A stretch of 64,000 nt of DNA from Bacteroides sp. (GCA_023666705.1 JAMPBO010000007.1:73946-137945); one strand, 5' to 3'; shown: positions 23,788 to 33,399, counted from the first letter of the stretch. The notes: a model not told the origin generated them from the letters alone. Program-made: numbers and translations.

Positions 23788-23812
23788 TTATAATAACTAA
23801 TGGAGGATGGTT

Positions 23813-24133
23813 ATGGACTTAAAAGCAATCGGTAAGCGGATCAAAGAAAAAAGGCTGGAACATTCATGGAGTCAGGAAAATCTTTCCGAAAAGGTAGGGT
23901 TAAGCCCTGTATATATCGGTATGATTGAACGTGGCGAAAAACAACCGAAGCTTGATACGTTTATACGGATTGCCAATGCCCTAAATGTATCTGCTGATGA
24001 GATTTTGGCAGATGTTTTAAATCAGGGATACAAAATAAAAGCCTCAAAATATACAGAGCAGATTGCGTCCTTGAGCGAAATCGAGCAAAGACGGATATTT
24101 AACGTGATTGAGGCATTTATCAACACGAAATAA
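23813..24133 (+). CDS. XRE-family regulator at the agr locus
   Basis: A 106-residue protein with a well-preserved HTH (IGKRIKEKRLEHSWSQENLSEKVGLSPVYIGMIERGEKQPKLDTFIRIANALNVSADEIL) and a C-terminal helix. ATG 23813 fits TGGAGGATGGTT. It is 45 bases before agrA and probably co-transcribed with agrA-agrC. It may control the divergent agrDB promoter; this is inference from position. Confidence 0.88.
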   Translation: MDLKAIGKRIKEKRLEHSWSQENLSEKVGLSPVYIGMIERGEKQPKLDTFIRIANALNVSADEILADVLNQGYKIKASKYTEQIASLSEIEQRRIFNVIEAFINTK

Positions 24134-24178
24134 TTATTTCATTTTTATATTATAGGGGAGAAATCGAGGGGAGAAGCT

Positions 24179-24925
24179 ATGTATTATATTGCAATATGTG
24201 ACGATGATATTCATTTCATCAGCTATATGAAAACCATGTTAACGAAGGCAGGTGTGTCCGAAAATTCCTGTACATATTTTGAATTCCAGTCAGGTAAAGA
24301 GTTTATTCATGCATTCGATGACATATCCTGCATTGATTTGCTGATTCTTGATATCCAAATGCCTGAATTGGATGGCAATGAAATAGCAAAGCAATTCAGA
24401 TTACATTTTCCTGATTCCATTCTTGTATTTTGTTCAGGCATATACCAGCCTACAGTAAAATCATTTGAACCAAACCCATTCCGCTATCTGCTGAAATCGT
24501 ATACAAATCCCAAAATGATTACGGAATTAAAAATAATTTTACATGAAGTAGAGGCGAAAAAAGCGGAACCTGTCATCCTCGGAAGCTGGTATCACTATTC
24601 TGTTTTATTTAAGCCTGCTGACATTCTTTATATTTCTAATAATCGTAATGCCCGAAGCAGATTGTATATCCATCCAAAGAGCAAATATTTTTCCACGGAA
24701 CAAAAAATGGCAAGCAGGCAAAAGCTGAATACTTTATATCAGGTACTGAAGGATTATGGATTTGCATATGCACACAACAGCTATATCGTGAATCTCCGAT
24801 ATATAAAAAGGATTTCGCCGACTGAATTGGAATTAACAGACGGAACTCTGCTATCAATTTCCCGTTCCAAAGAAAAAGGACTGCGTACCGCCCTTGCAGC
24901 CTATGTTTCAAAAAAGTATGAGTAA
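24179..24925 (+). CDS. agrA: AgrA-like LytTR response regulator
   Basis: A 248-residue response regulator. The receiver domain is at 1-125 (acid pocket CDDD, phosphorylated Asp in LLILDIQMPELDG) and a LytTR DNA-binding domain at about 145-245 (FKPADILYISNNRNARSRLYIH, YAHNSYIVNLRYIKRI). GGGGAGAAGCT precedes the ATG. It lies 10 bases before agrC, its cognate kinase gene, and is predicted to activate agrDB and effector genes when the peptide is sensed. Confidence 0.93.
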   Translation: MYYIAICDDDIHFISYMKTMLTKAGVSENSCTYFEFQSGKEFIHAFDDISCIDLLILDIQMPELDGNEIAKQFRLHFPDSILVFCSGIYQPTVKSFEPNPFRYLLKSYTNPKMITELKIILHEVEAKKAEPVILGSWYHYSVLFKPADILYISNNRNARSRLYIHPKSKYFSTEQKMASRQKLNTLYQVLKDYGFAYAHNSYIVNLRYIKRISPTELELTDGTLLSISRSKEKGLRTALAAYVSKKYE

Positions 24926-24935
24926 GGAGATTTTT

Positions 24936-26252
24936 ATGTTAAACACTGCCATTTCCCTGATTGTCTGCCTGACAGAGCTATATATCTGCTATGATTTCTG
25001 CCATGCATTTTTGCAAAAAAAGCCAGTCTTTTCAAACCGCCTGTATATTGTCCTTCTAACTACCGGTATTGGATTGTTTCACTTTTACATAAATTCCTTT
25101 CATTTTACTTTCCTCAATCTGGTAGCATTTCCGCTGGTTATTTTTGCTTACGTTACAATTATTTTTCAGGGTTCCTTACGGGAAAAACTGATTTATCTAA
25201 TATTTGTCTGTGCAATCTTTTACGGTTGTGATTTTTTGTTTGCAGTTTTGTTAAGCATTCCATCTTACATTTCAGATGCCAACAGTGTAATGGACCTGTC
25301 CTCCATTTCGTGGTATATATTTGCACTGTTACTGTTAAAACACCTTATATGCACGATTTTTAAGCATTTTTCAGGCAAAACCCAAACATATATCAATCAT
25401 AAAATCTTTTTCTATTACCTTTGTATTCCTGTCTCAAGCTTTGGAATTATGCTCCTGCTTTATTATTCAGGCATTGGATATCATGCCGAAGCATATGTTA
25501 AAATCATACTTTCCGTGTATTTCGGCATCATGCAGTTTGGTAATTTTCTTATCTTCCGTGCTTTTCAAAAATATTCGGAGGAATTATACAAAAATATGCA
25601 GCAAAGTCTGATTATTTCGGACCAACGCATGAAGCTGGAGCATTATACCAAAATGCAGACACAGGACATCAGCCATCAGGAATTTATCCACAATACCAGC
25701 CATTATATTAAAACAATCGGCACGCTTTTATCAGAAGGAAAATTGCAGGAGGTTATGGATATTCTTGAGTCACTTAATGTTGAATTGGAAGCTCATGTAA
25801 CAACCCTGTATTCGGATAACAGTGTACTGAATTCCATTTTGTCTGAAAAACAAATGCTTGCTGCCAAAAATGATATTGACATGGATATCTATATTGAACC
25901 GTACTGCAATATCAACAGCATTTCTGATTTAGATATTATTGCCATATTCAGCAATCTGATTGACAATGCTTTGGAAGCCGCTGTTTTATGTAAAGATAAG
26001 CGTTTCGTACATATTCGTATATTTACACAAAATGACGGAAGCTTTCTTGTCATCAAGATTTCAAACAGCTATGCGAAAATCCCATTGCGAATTGGAGACG
26101 CTTTCCAGTCAACCAAAAAGGAGGCAGGAATTCATGGTGTCGGATTGAAAAGTGTCAGCAATACCGCAGAAAAGAACGGCGGTTATCTGGAATGTCTTAT
26201 CGAAGATACCCAATTTGCCGTTATATTACTGCTGCCACAAGAGCAGTCGTGA
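24936..26252 (+). CDS. agrC: AgrC-like peptide-sensing histidine kinase (GHKL type)
   Basis: A 438-residue kinase with six N-terminal helices (to about 195), a dimerisation segment with candidate phosphorylated His in HQEFIHNTSHYIKTIGTLL, and a GHKL ATPase domain (N-box IFSNLIDNALEAA, G-box GIHGVGLKSVSNTAEKNGG). ATG 24936 fits AAGGAGATTTTT. It senses the cyclic AgrD peptide outside the cell and passes phosphate to AgrA. Confidence 0.93.
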   Translation: MLNTAISLIVCLTELYICYDFCHAFLQKKPVFSNRLYIVLLTTGIGLFHFYINSFHFTFLNLVAFPLVIFAYVTIIFQGSLREKLIYLIFVCAIFYGCDFLFAVLLSIPSYISDANSVMDLSSISWYIFALLLLKHLICTIFKHFSGKTQTYINHKIFFYYLCIPVSSFGIMLLLYYSGIGYHAEAYVKIILSVYFGIMQFGNFLIFRAFQKYSEELYKNMQQSLIISDQRMKLEHYTKMQTQDISHQEFIHNTSHYIKTIGTLLSEGKLQEVMDILESLNVELEAHVTTLYSDNSVLNSILSEKQMLAAKNDIDMDIYIEPYCNINSISDLDIIAIFSNLIDNALEAAVLCKDKRFVHIRIFTQNDGSFLVIKISNSYAKIPLRIGDAFQSTKKEAGIHGVGLKSVSNTAEKNGGYLECLIEDTQFAVILLLPQEQS

Positions 26253-26258
26253 TATAAA

Positions 26259-26606
26259 CTACTTTCTTTCTCCGCAGGTTTCACATACTGTCCATGCTTC
26301 CTTATCTACAACTGTTACTGTCTCGTATTCGGCATCATGATGTACTGTACCGACTTTGATTGTTCCACCCGTGTAGCCAGTTGATTCATCTGCACAATGA
26401 TTTATAAATTCCTCGAGACTACTAAATTTGTCACTGTATATTCCACAAGCATTACAATATATATGATACTCATATATATCCTCGTCATATGCCTCATGCA
26501 CAAGCTGTTTTTCCTTGTGCGTTTCTGCCTTATGTTCTATGGTTTTCCATTTATGCACATGGGCAGGAGCTGCTTCTGTCGCTTCAAAACAGAAAACATC
26601 TTCCAT
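26259..26606 (-). CDS. Cys-motif paralogue lacking an export signal, inverted
   Basis: A 115-residue frame convergent with agrC. It holds two copies of a Cys-motif unit: HKAETHKEKQLVHEAYDEDIYEYHIYCNACG and VHHDAEYETVTVVDKEAWTVCETCGERK, preceded by TEAAPAHVHKW. The same arrangement ends the proteins at 26737 and 27807. Those have a membrane anchor and linker, which are absent here, and there is no ribosome site before the ATG at 26606. It is probably a 3' fragment left by an inverted duplication. The Cys pairs suggest metal binding. Confidence 0.6.
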   Translation of the reverse strand: MEDVFCFEATEAAPAHVHKWKTIEHKAETHKEKQLVHEAYDEDIYEYHIYCNACGIYSDKFSSLEEFINHCADESTGYTGGTIKVGTVHHDAEYETVTVVDKEAWTVCETCGERK

Positions 26607-26736
26607 AAATATTTTCTAATTTTATTATACACTCTGCCCTTTGATTACACAATCAATATTTCAAATAGGCTTCTTGGTTTATGTTGTAAACCAAAAGGAA
26701 ATATATTATAATTGTAATGGAAAGGAGCTGGTTCTT

Positions 26737-27637
26737 ATGAAAAAGCAGCATGTGGTATATGCCGCAGCAGCGGTACTCATCATCGGCGGTGGCACGATGA
26801 CCGCAATAAAGCTTACATCAGATAACACCGCAGTTATCGAAACGGCAATCGAGAGCACTGACGAGAGTACCACGGAAAACGGCATTTCGGATGCGGAACA
26901 GAACGACAAGAACGACAATCAGACGTCAGGCGGCACGAAAGACGATAAGACGGATGACAAAAAAGACGATAAGAAAGACACTTCAGCGTCAACGGCTGAA
27001 AATGCTGGCATAAGCAGCAACATCACTGGCAGCGGCGTTTCATCAGGAAGCAACAGCTCCGAAAGCGGTAACTCATCGGGCGGCGGTAATGGTTCTTCAG
27101 GAAACGGCAGTTCTGCGGGTGGCGGTAATTCATCCGTTGGGAACGGCGGTTCTCAGGGCAATGGTAACTCGTCGGGTGGCGGTGGTTCCCAAGGCAATGG
27201 CTCAACGGGTGGCGGTTCATCAGCCGTTACGGAAGCTCCTGCACCGGTTCATACTCACAACTGGACTCCTGTTTACAAGACCGTTCACCACGACGAGGTT
27301 TCTCATACTGAAAAGGTCAAGAAACTGGTGACGGAGGCGTATGATGAGGAAGTTTATGCAACGGGTACAAGGTGTGGGGCTTGCATGTATGCATTTGCAG
27401 ACCATTTCAGCACTTTACAAATTGCATATTGTGATGACGGAACGGTGGGGGCATTATTGTCCGAATTGCGGAACCATACTTGAACTTGATGGATTTTCCA
27501 CATGCAGAGTAGTTGTTGACACTATCCACCATGACGCAGTATATGAATACGTGGATGAAAAGATAATCGACAAAGCAGCAGAAGACGAGCAGGTTGTTGA
27601 CTACTATAAATGCAGTTGCGGAGAAACTAAAAAATAA
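26737..27637 (+). pseudogene. Surface Cys-motif protein, frameshifted in a G run
   Basis: It begins with a membrane anchor (MKKQHVVYAAAAVLIIGGG), then a Thr/Glu/Asp-rich part, a Lys/Asp stretch, a Gly/Ser linker (about 100-165), and a Cys-motif region (HTHNWTPVYKTVHHDEVSHTEK, RCGACMYAF). At TGGGGG (27446-27451) the frame slips and stops at 27483. In the next frame it continues HYCPNCGTILELDGF...YYKCSCGETKK to 27637, matching the intact paralogue at 27807. One G less restores the full protein. AAAGGAG precedes the ATG at 26737. It may be phase-variable. Confidence 0.7.
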
Positions 27638-27646
27638 GCAGTCAGG

Positions 27647-27680
27647 AGAGGCAGTCTGAAAACGAACTGTCTCTTTTTTA
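27647..27680 (+). terminator. Terminator after the first tandem Cys-motif gene
   Basis: AGAGGCAGT pairs with ACTGTCTCT (one G-U) and is followed by six T. Confidence 0.75.
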
Positions 27681-27806
27681 TTGACACATAATCAATCTTA
27701 AAAGACTTAAACCACCTTAAAATAAGATAAACATATAGATTTTTACCTGTAAAGGATATATAATTAAGCAAATACGGATTAGTACATATGTATAGGAAGT
27801 GACGAA

Positions 27807-28706
27807 GTGCAGGAAAAAGATACAGTAAAAAAACGTAGGCTAATAGTCGTTATATTAGTGACAGCTCTTGCAGCAGGCGGCACGATGACCGCAATAAAGC
27901 TTACATCAGACAACACCGCAGTTATCGAAACGGCAATCGAGAGCACTGACGAGAGCACCACGGAAAACGGCGTTTCGGATGCGGAACACCAGCAGACCGA
28001 CAGTCAGGCGGCAAACGGCAGGAAAGACGACAAAACGGATGACAAAAAAGACGATAAAAAGGATGATAAAAAAGACACTGCATCATCAACTGCTGAAAAT
28101 GCTGGCATAAGCAGCAACATCACTGGCAGCGGCATTTCTTCAGGAAGCAACAGCTCCGAAAGCGGTAATTCATCGGGCAACGGTTCTTCGGGAGACGGCA
28201 ATTCGTCCGTTGGGAACGGAGGTTCTCAGGGCAATGGTTCTCAAGGCGGAGGAGGGTCCCAAGGTAACGGCAACGATTCGACAGGAGGCAATGGTGGTTC
28301 TTCGGGCGGAGGGTCTTCAGCCTCTACGGAAGCTCCTGCACCGACTCATACTCACAACTGGACGCCTGTTTACAAGACCGTTCATCACAACGAGGTTTCT
28401 CACACGGAGAGGGTCATGGTGAAGGATGAATGGGATGAGGTGGTTAATGTACCAGGTACAGTTTGTTGGGCTTGTATGTATACATGGGTCGGAGGTGCAG
28501 CCGTATGTCAGGTGACCGAATACGGAGACCATATCTGTCCAAATTGCGGAACCATACTTGAACTTGATGGCTTTGGTAGCGGAACTGTTCCTACCACCAT
28601 TCATCATGAAGCACAATATGAAGACAAGAAAGTTATTGATAAGAAAGCGTATGATGAACAGGTTATAGACTACTATAAATGTAGTTGCGGAGAAACTAAA
28701 AAATAA
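27807..28706 (+). CDS. Surface-anchored Cys-motif protein, intact tandem copy
   Basis: A 299-residue protein starting with GTG after AGGAAGTGACGAA. The layout is a cytoplasmic start, one membrane helix (about 10-28), a Thr/Glu/Asp-rich part, Lys/Asp repeats, a Gly/Ser linker (about 110-175), then two Cys-motif units (VHHNEVSHTERV...CWACMYTW and CPNCGTILELDGF...YYKCSCGETKK). A stretch of more than 70 bases near the start is almost identical to the first copy, indicating a recent tandem duplication. The exposed domain probably binds metal or forms disulfides. It lies between agrC and the adhesin gene; regulation by AgrA is possible but unproven. Confidence 0.8.
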   Translation: MQEKDTVKKRRLIVVILVTALAAGGTMTAIKLTSDNTAVIETAIESTDESTTENGVSDAEHQQTDSQAANGRKDDKTDDKKDDKKDDKKDTASSTAENAGISSNITGSGISSGSNSSESGNSSGNGSSGDGNSSVGNGGSQGNGSQGGGGSQGNGNDSTGGNGGSSGGGSSASTEAPAPTHTHNWTPVYKTVHHNEVSHTERVMVKDEWDEVVNVPGTVCWACMYTWVGGAAVCQVTEYGDHICPNCGTILELDGFGSGTVPTTIHHEAQYEDKKVIDKKAYDEQVIDYYKCSCGETKK

Positions 28707-28710
28707 ACAA

Positions 28711-28790
28711 TCAGGAGGCAGTCTGAAAATAGGCTGCCCCTTTTATTATAATCATAATAAAAAGACCGCTTTCCCGAAAGAAAACGGTCT
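28711..28790. terminator. Convergent terminators between the Cys-motif gene and the adhesin
   Basis: Rightward: GGCAG...CTGCC followed by CCTTTTATT (28716-28745). Leftward: AGACCG-CTTT-CCCG-AAAG-AAAA-CGGTCT (28763-28790), followed on the minus strand by TTTTTATTAT, ending the adhesin transcript. Confidence 0.7.
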
Positions 28791-28854
28791 ATTATAATGG
28801 CTATAAATAAAACCATATACTTTAAAAGATATCAGGTGGTTACCTGATAAGCAG

Positions 28855-31800
28855 TCAATCTTTCTTCCTTGACCTTGCTACTGCTGTTACAATGATGCCC
28901 GCCAGTGCAAGAAGCATTATAACAATAACAGCGGCAACAGGCACGCTGTCACCCGTATGGGGAGGACCCGAAGGAGGCTCTGAAGGAGGAAAATGAATCG
29001 TCTGTCCTTCATCCTCAAGGTCTGCATGGCTTCCCACCTCAATACCTTCATGGTAAATCCTCTCAAACACGACTACGGATTTCCCTTCAAGCTCCGAACC
29101 GTTGAATGTAAATTCAAGCTCAATGAAGCCGTCGGCTGTCTCTGCCGTAAATGTTTTTTCGGCTGTGACCTGCTCTCCGTCTGCCGTAATAAACGGCTCA
29201 CCCGTCGCCTTGTCCATCAAAATTCCTTTTATGGTATATTCCTTTCCGACAATGAGATTTTTGTAGCTTACCGTGTCAATGATTGTAACCTTTTCGGAAA
29301 CCCTGCCTTCATTACTGCCCGTGGCTGCATCCCTTGCCGTTGTTGTTATTCCTGGGATGTAAAACGTCTGGTCCTCGTCCTCTATGTCCGCATGTACGGC
29401 AATCTCAGTGCCGTTATGGTAGAGGCTTTCAAACACGACTGCCGTTTTTCCGCTTAATGCAACCGCATCGAATTTAAAGGTAACATCAACGCTGCCGTCG
29501 GCTGTTTCCGCCGTAAATGTCGTTTCTGCCGTTATCTCGCTACCGTTTCCGTCAAGAAGCGGTCTGCCTGTTGCCTTGTCCGTCAAGATTCCCTTCAGGG
29601 TGTATTTCTTTCCGACGACAAGGTTCTTATAGCTTACATGGTCGGTAACGGCAACGTCTTTCTTTGCATATACGGTCTTTGTGCCGTTTTCCGACAGGGC
29701 GGTTGTTTTTATCTCAGGGATAAACACCGTCTGGTCTTTGTCGTCTATGTCCTCATGGGAAACAAGCAGGGTGTTGTTCCAGTACAGCTTTTCGTAAACG
29801 ACGATGCCGCCTGTTACAGGCTTTCCGTCGCTGCCGAGGAGCTGCGTCCCGTCAAATGCAGGAAACTTCATTTCTATTACGTCGTTTCCGTTTTCGCATA
29901 TAAAGTGTTTTGAAAACGTAAGCGGGTTTCCTTCCCCGTCAAGGACATCCTTTATCTGCCCGTTTTGGTCCTTATATTTCAGGGCACCGTCAAGACGGTA
30001 TTCATAGCCTGCATCAAGACCCGTGCATGAAACGCTGTCGGTTATTTCCATGTTTTTGGAAATTTCCGTAAGGTTCGTTCCCGATGTGCCTGAAGCATAT
30101 GTCTTTATTGAGTAAAAACTGCCCGTCTGGTCCTCGTCCCCGCTGTCGGCGTGGGATATGACCTCGCCTGCGGTATTGAGCTTTGCCCCGTCGGTGATTA
30201 CCGCATCACCGTCCGTTTCGATAAGCCCCATGCTGTTTCCGTCAAAAAGGTATTCGTAAACAACGAAAGTCTTTCCGTCCAGTGCTGAACCGTCAAAGGA
30301 AAACGTCACGGTGACATCCCCGCATTTTTCCTGTGCCGTTTTTATGAAGGAACCGTCAACCGTAAATACCTCATTGGAGCGTATCAGGTTTCCTTCCGCA
30401 TCTTTAAGAGGGGCAACGCTTCCGTCTTCCCGCTTTTCCATTAAAATTCCCTTTAAGGTGTAGGTTTTTCCTGCCGTAAGGTATCTGTATGTCACAAGGT
30501 CCTTTATGACCGTTCCCTTTTCAGGCACGGATGCATGTGTTCCCGTTGATGCGTCGCTTTCAAGGGAAGAAAGCTGTATGTCGGGAACATTCGTCCAGAC
30601 GCCCAGATTCCTTATTGTGTCATTTACCGTGAGGGAAACCGTGCAGTCCACTATCATCTGCTTCCCCTCATTGGCATCGGTCACGATTTCCGTAAACACG
30701 AGCGACTCGTCGTAACGGCACGCCTTTTTCGTGTCGTCTATCTTATCCGCCGTCCATTCCGTTTCGTCCGCCGTTCCGTAGAACCAAAGCCCGCAGTCAA
30801 GCTCGGCTATATTTACCCCGTCTATCGTGTCGTTTGAAGGGTCGTCATCGAAAAGCCTGTCGTATGCGTTCGTGTATTTCGTGTGCGGGACTGCCTCGGA
30901 CGAGTAAAAGCCCTTGTCCCCCGTCTTGATGTAATGGCTCTCGCCCGTTGACGAGGTTATCTTAAAGAATACATCCTCCATTTCCCCGTAGGTAACGTAA
31001 TCCATCTTCGATACGGTAAATCCCACGCGGACTGCGTCCTCGGCAAGTGCAACGGGCGTTCCCGACTGTGCCGTGGTAAACACCCTTACACGTTTTCCTG
31101 ACTGGTTTGTCTCAAAGGCATTGTCTCCTGCCCCTTTTACAAAGGTACGTGCAGACTGTATTCCGTTAATATTGGCAGGTCTTACCTGACCTATGAACAC
31201 CTGGTTGTTGACTGTCCCTGCGGCGTCAAGCATGGCACCCGATTTGTTGTAGCCCTTCGGAGGGTCGGCTTCATACATGACGACCGTTCCGAGCGGGAGT
31301 GCTGCAAAGCCGTCGCTGTTAATCTTTATCGGGCTGCTCGCATAGCCTGGGGCAAGATATGTCGCATTGTAAGTAAATGAGTATGTTCCATCCCTTTGTA
31401 CATTTGTCTGGAAATACCATGTGCTGTCAGGCACTGCACCCGTAATGCTTCCGTCCCTGTTTACGGTGTCGTAATAGTCGCTGTAGTAATCCATGCGGAA
31501 AACTGCACCCGTAAGGTCGGGACCCGTGAAGGCGTCAGGGTTTTCTCCCGTCGTGTTGGCGACGGTAATGCCCTCGCTGTCGGTTTTTAAAAGCTGAAGA
31601 CCGACAGGGTCGCTTACGGGAACGTCCGCCTCGGAAAGCTTTAATGCATTTGCTGGTCTTATATGGACATCCGCAGGAACAGCATGTGCATCGGCAAGCG
31701 TGAAGTTCTGCTTTGATGCAGGGCTTGTGTCCAGTGCGAAATAATCGTTTGTTTTTGTTTCCTTATAATAATACTTGACCCCCAGCGGGAAATAAAGCAC

Positions 31801-33399
31801 GTTTGATTCATTGTCGTCTCCTATGACAAATTTAGGGTCCGTTTTGGAGAAGCTTCCGTCCTTATCCATTTTAAAGGCATCGGCAGGCACCGTCCTTGCC
31901 GCATCGAAATAAACCGTGTATTCTATGCCCTTTGTCGTGTATATTCCGCATCCGTCGGTAAATGAAGGGTCTGCCGACGTCTTTTCAAGGTATACGGAAC
32001 CGTAGGACGTAAACCTAAGGTCAAAGGAGGAAGCTGCCGTTTCTCCGTCGCAGAACATGAATTTCTGGAGATAAACGGTTTCCCCCGCATTGTTTGTTAT
32101 GGTAAATTGGGGAGCAAGGATGTACTGCTTTCCTATATAATATCCCGTGGAATAGTCCGAACCGTCAAGCCTTACGCTCCTGGTCGAAACGGACGCTTTT
32201 GTAATGGAAGAACCCGAAGGCACGGAAAAATAAGCCTCCCCGCCGTCGGCAATGATGACTTCCGTGTCATCCTCTCCCGTAACGCTTTTCCAGCCTGTTT
32301 CAGTTTTTCCACGGTAGTGGATTGTGACGTCCTTCGGAACGGATACGCTGTGGCAAATCACGTCTGTTCCCGTTGAAAAGGTCAATGTCGGCGTTTCCTG
32401 TACCCCGTCCTTAAGGGAAGCCTCCACCGTCGTGTCCTTAACCTTTTCCGTGCCGTTTTTGACAACAAAGGCGGATGCATGAGGGACGGTACGTGCGGAT
32501 GAAGCACTATCCCTTTTAGGCGTCAGGTCTTTTGTAAGCTGTAAATATGCGGCATCGGATTTTTGATTGCCCGCACCGTTCGGGTCTGCACCCGCATAGT
32601 AGCTGAAAAGTATGTCTGCCATGCCGTTGTCAACCTCAGTGAGGGTCCAGTATCGGCTGCCTGAGTGCCATGCTGAATTTGTCCACTGGAATGCTGAGGT
32701 ATTGCTGCTGTCGGCACAATGGATATACTTGCCGTTGTGGGTTTCCGATGTTATGACGGCTTTTGCCGGGTGGTCTCCGTTTAGGCACGTAGCTGTGATA
32801 TAGTCATCACCTGTAGCCGATAACCTGAAACCATAATTTGCACTTGCACCTGCCGCAAGGAGCATCGGCATGTCGGAAACGTCGCACATAAAAAGGCTTA
32901 TCATGGAAAGAAGGCTGCCTTCCGCTGCATCCGTTGGTGTTCCACCCGCCTCTGTACCAATTTCAGGAGACTCCGCTTCTCCTATTGTTTCCTCTGATGC
33001 TGCTTCTTCCGTCGTTTCGGTTTCCTGTACTGCTTCCGTTGCTTCTGCAGTTGTTCCTTCCGTCAGCCCTGAAGATGTCGTTTTTTCATCGGCTGGTTGT
33101 TCGGTTGTTTCTTCTGTTTCGGTTGCTTCCTCCGATGCTTCGGCTGTCTCTGTTGCAGATTCTTCCGTCACTTCCGCTTCTGAAGGCTTCCCCGTTGTAA
33201 CTTCCGTCATTTCATCCGCCACGGATATGTTCAATTCCTCAAAGGCTTCCTCTGATGTTATGATGTCCTCCGTGGTTTCCGTTACTGTTGCCTCATTTGT
33301 GTATGCTTTTTTGGTGCGGCTGTATTTTTCTGCATCAAAAAAGGCAGTCTGCGTAAACATCAGAACTGCCATGCACAACGAGATTGTTCTTTTAAACAT
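28855..33399 (-). CDS. VaFE-repeat cell-wall adhesin with sortase signal
   Basis: A 1514-residue surface protein. It has a signal peptide (MFKRTISLCMAVLMFTQTAF), a Thr/Glu-rich stem (about 35-160), a large adhesive region (about 180-600), SpaA-like domains (QLLKTDSEGITV...GAVFRMDYY near 600), and four VaFE-type repeats near the C-terminus (VxYxxLxxGKxYTLKGILxDK ... VVFExLYHxG ... HADIEDEDQT). These repeats usually form internal isopeptide bonds. The end is PPHTGDS, a membrane helix, then RSRKKD, a sortase signal with Pro where Leu is usual. It is monocistronic with AGGAGG before its ATG. Confidence 0.9.
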   Translation of the reverse strand: MFKRTISLCMAVLMFTQTAFFDAEKYSRTKKAYTNEATVTETTEDIITSEEAFEELNISVADEMTEVTTGKPSEAEVTEESATETAEASEEATETEETTEQPADEKTTSSGLTEGTTAEATEAVQETETTEEAASEETIGEAESPEIGTEAGGTPTDAAEGSLLSMISLFMCDVSDMPMLLAAGASANYGFRLSATGDDYITATCLNGDHPAKAVITSETHNGKYIHCADSSNTSAFQWTNSAWHSGSRYWTLTEVDNGMADILFSYYAGADPNGAGNQKSDAAYLQLTKDLTPKRDSASSARTVPHASAFVVKNGTEKVKDTTVEASLKDGVQETPTLTFSTGTDVICHSVSVPKDVTIHYRGKTETGWKSVTGEDDTEVIIADGGEAYFSVPSGSSITKASVSTRSVRLDGSDYSTGYYIGKQYILAPQFTITNNAGETVYLQKFMFCDGETAASSFDLRFTSYGSVYLEKTSADPSFTDGCGIYTTKGIEYTVYFDAARTVPADAFKMDKDGSFSKTDPKFVIGDDNESNVLYFPLGVKYYYKETKTNDYFALDTSPASKQNFTLADAHAVPADVHIRPANALKLSEADVPVSDPVGLQLLKTDSEGITVANTTGENPDAFTGPDLTGAVFRMDYYSDYYDTVNRDGSITGAVPDSTWYFQTNVQRDGTYSFTYNATYLAPGYASSPIKINSDGFAALPLGTVVMYEADPPKGYNKSGAMLDAAGTVNNQVFIGQVRPANINGIQSARTFVKGAGDNAFETNQSGKRVRVFTTAQSGTPVALAEDAVRVGFTVSKMDYVTYGEMEDVFFKITSSTGESHYIKTGDKGFYSSEAVPHTKYTNAYDRLFDDDPSNDTIDGVNIAELDCGLWFYGTADETEWTADKIDDTKKACRYDESLVFTEIVTDANEGKQMIVDCTVSLTVNDTIRNLGVWTNVPDIQLSSLESDASTGTHASVPEKGTVIKDLVTYRYLTAGKTYTLKGILMEKREDGSVAPLKDAEGNLIRSNEVFTVDGSFIKTAQEKCGDVTVTFSFDGSALDGKTFVVYEYLFDGNSMGLIETDGDAVITDGAKLNTAGEVISHADSGDEDQTGSFYSIKTYASGTSGTNLTEISKNMEITDSVSCTGLDAGYEYRLDGALKYKDQNGQIKDVLDGEGNPLTFSKHFICENGNDVIEMKFPAFDGTQLLGSDGKPVTGGIVVYEKLYWNNTLLVSHEDIDDKDQTVFIPEIKTTALSENGTKTVYAKKDVAVTDHVSYKNLVVGKKYTLKGILTDKATGRPLLDGNGSEITAETTFTAETADGSVDVTFKFDAVALSGKTAVVFESLYHNGTEIAVHADIEDEDQTFYIPGITTTARDAATGSNEGRVSEKVTIIDTVSYKNLIVGKEYTIKGILMDKATGEPFITADGEQVTAEKTFTAETADGFIELEFTFNGSELEGKSVVVFERIYHEGIEVGSHADLEDEGQTIHFPPSEPPSGPPHTGDSVPVAAVIVIMLLALAGIIVTAVARSRKKD

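Noticed and set aside
27050-27230. Repeated GGCGGT/GGTTCT blocks as a DNA repeat
   Set aside because: They encode the Gly/Ser linker of the Cys-motif proteins, so the repetition comes from protein composition.
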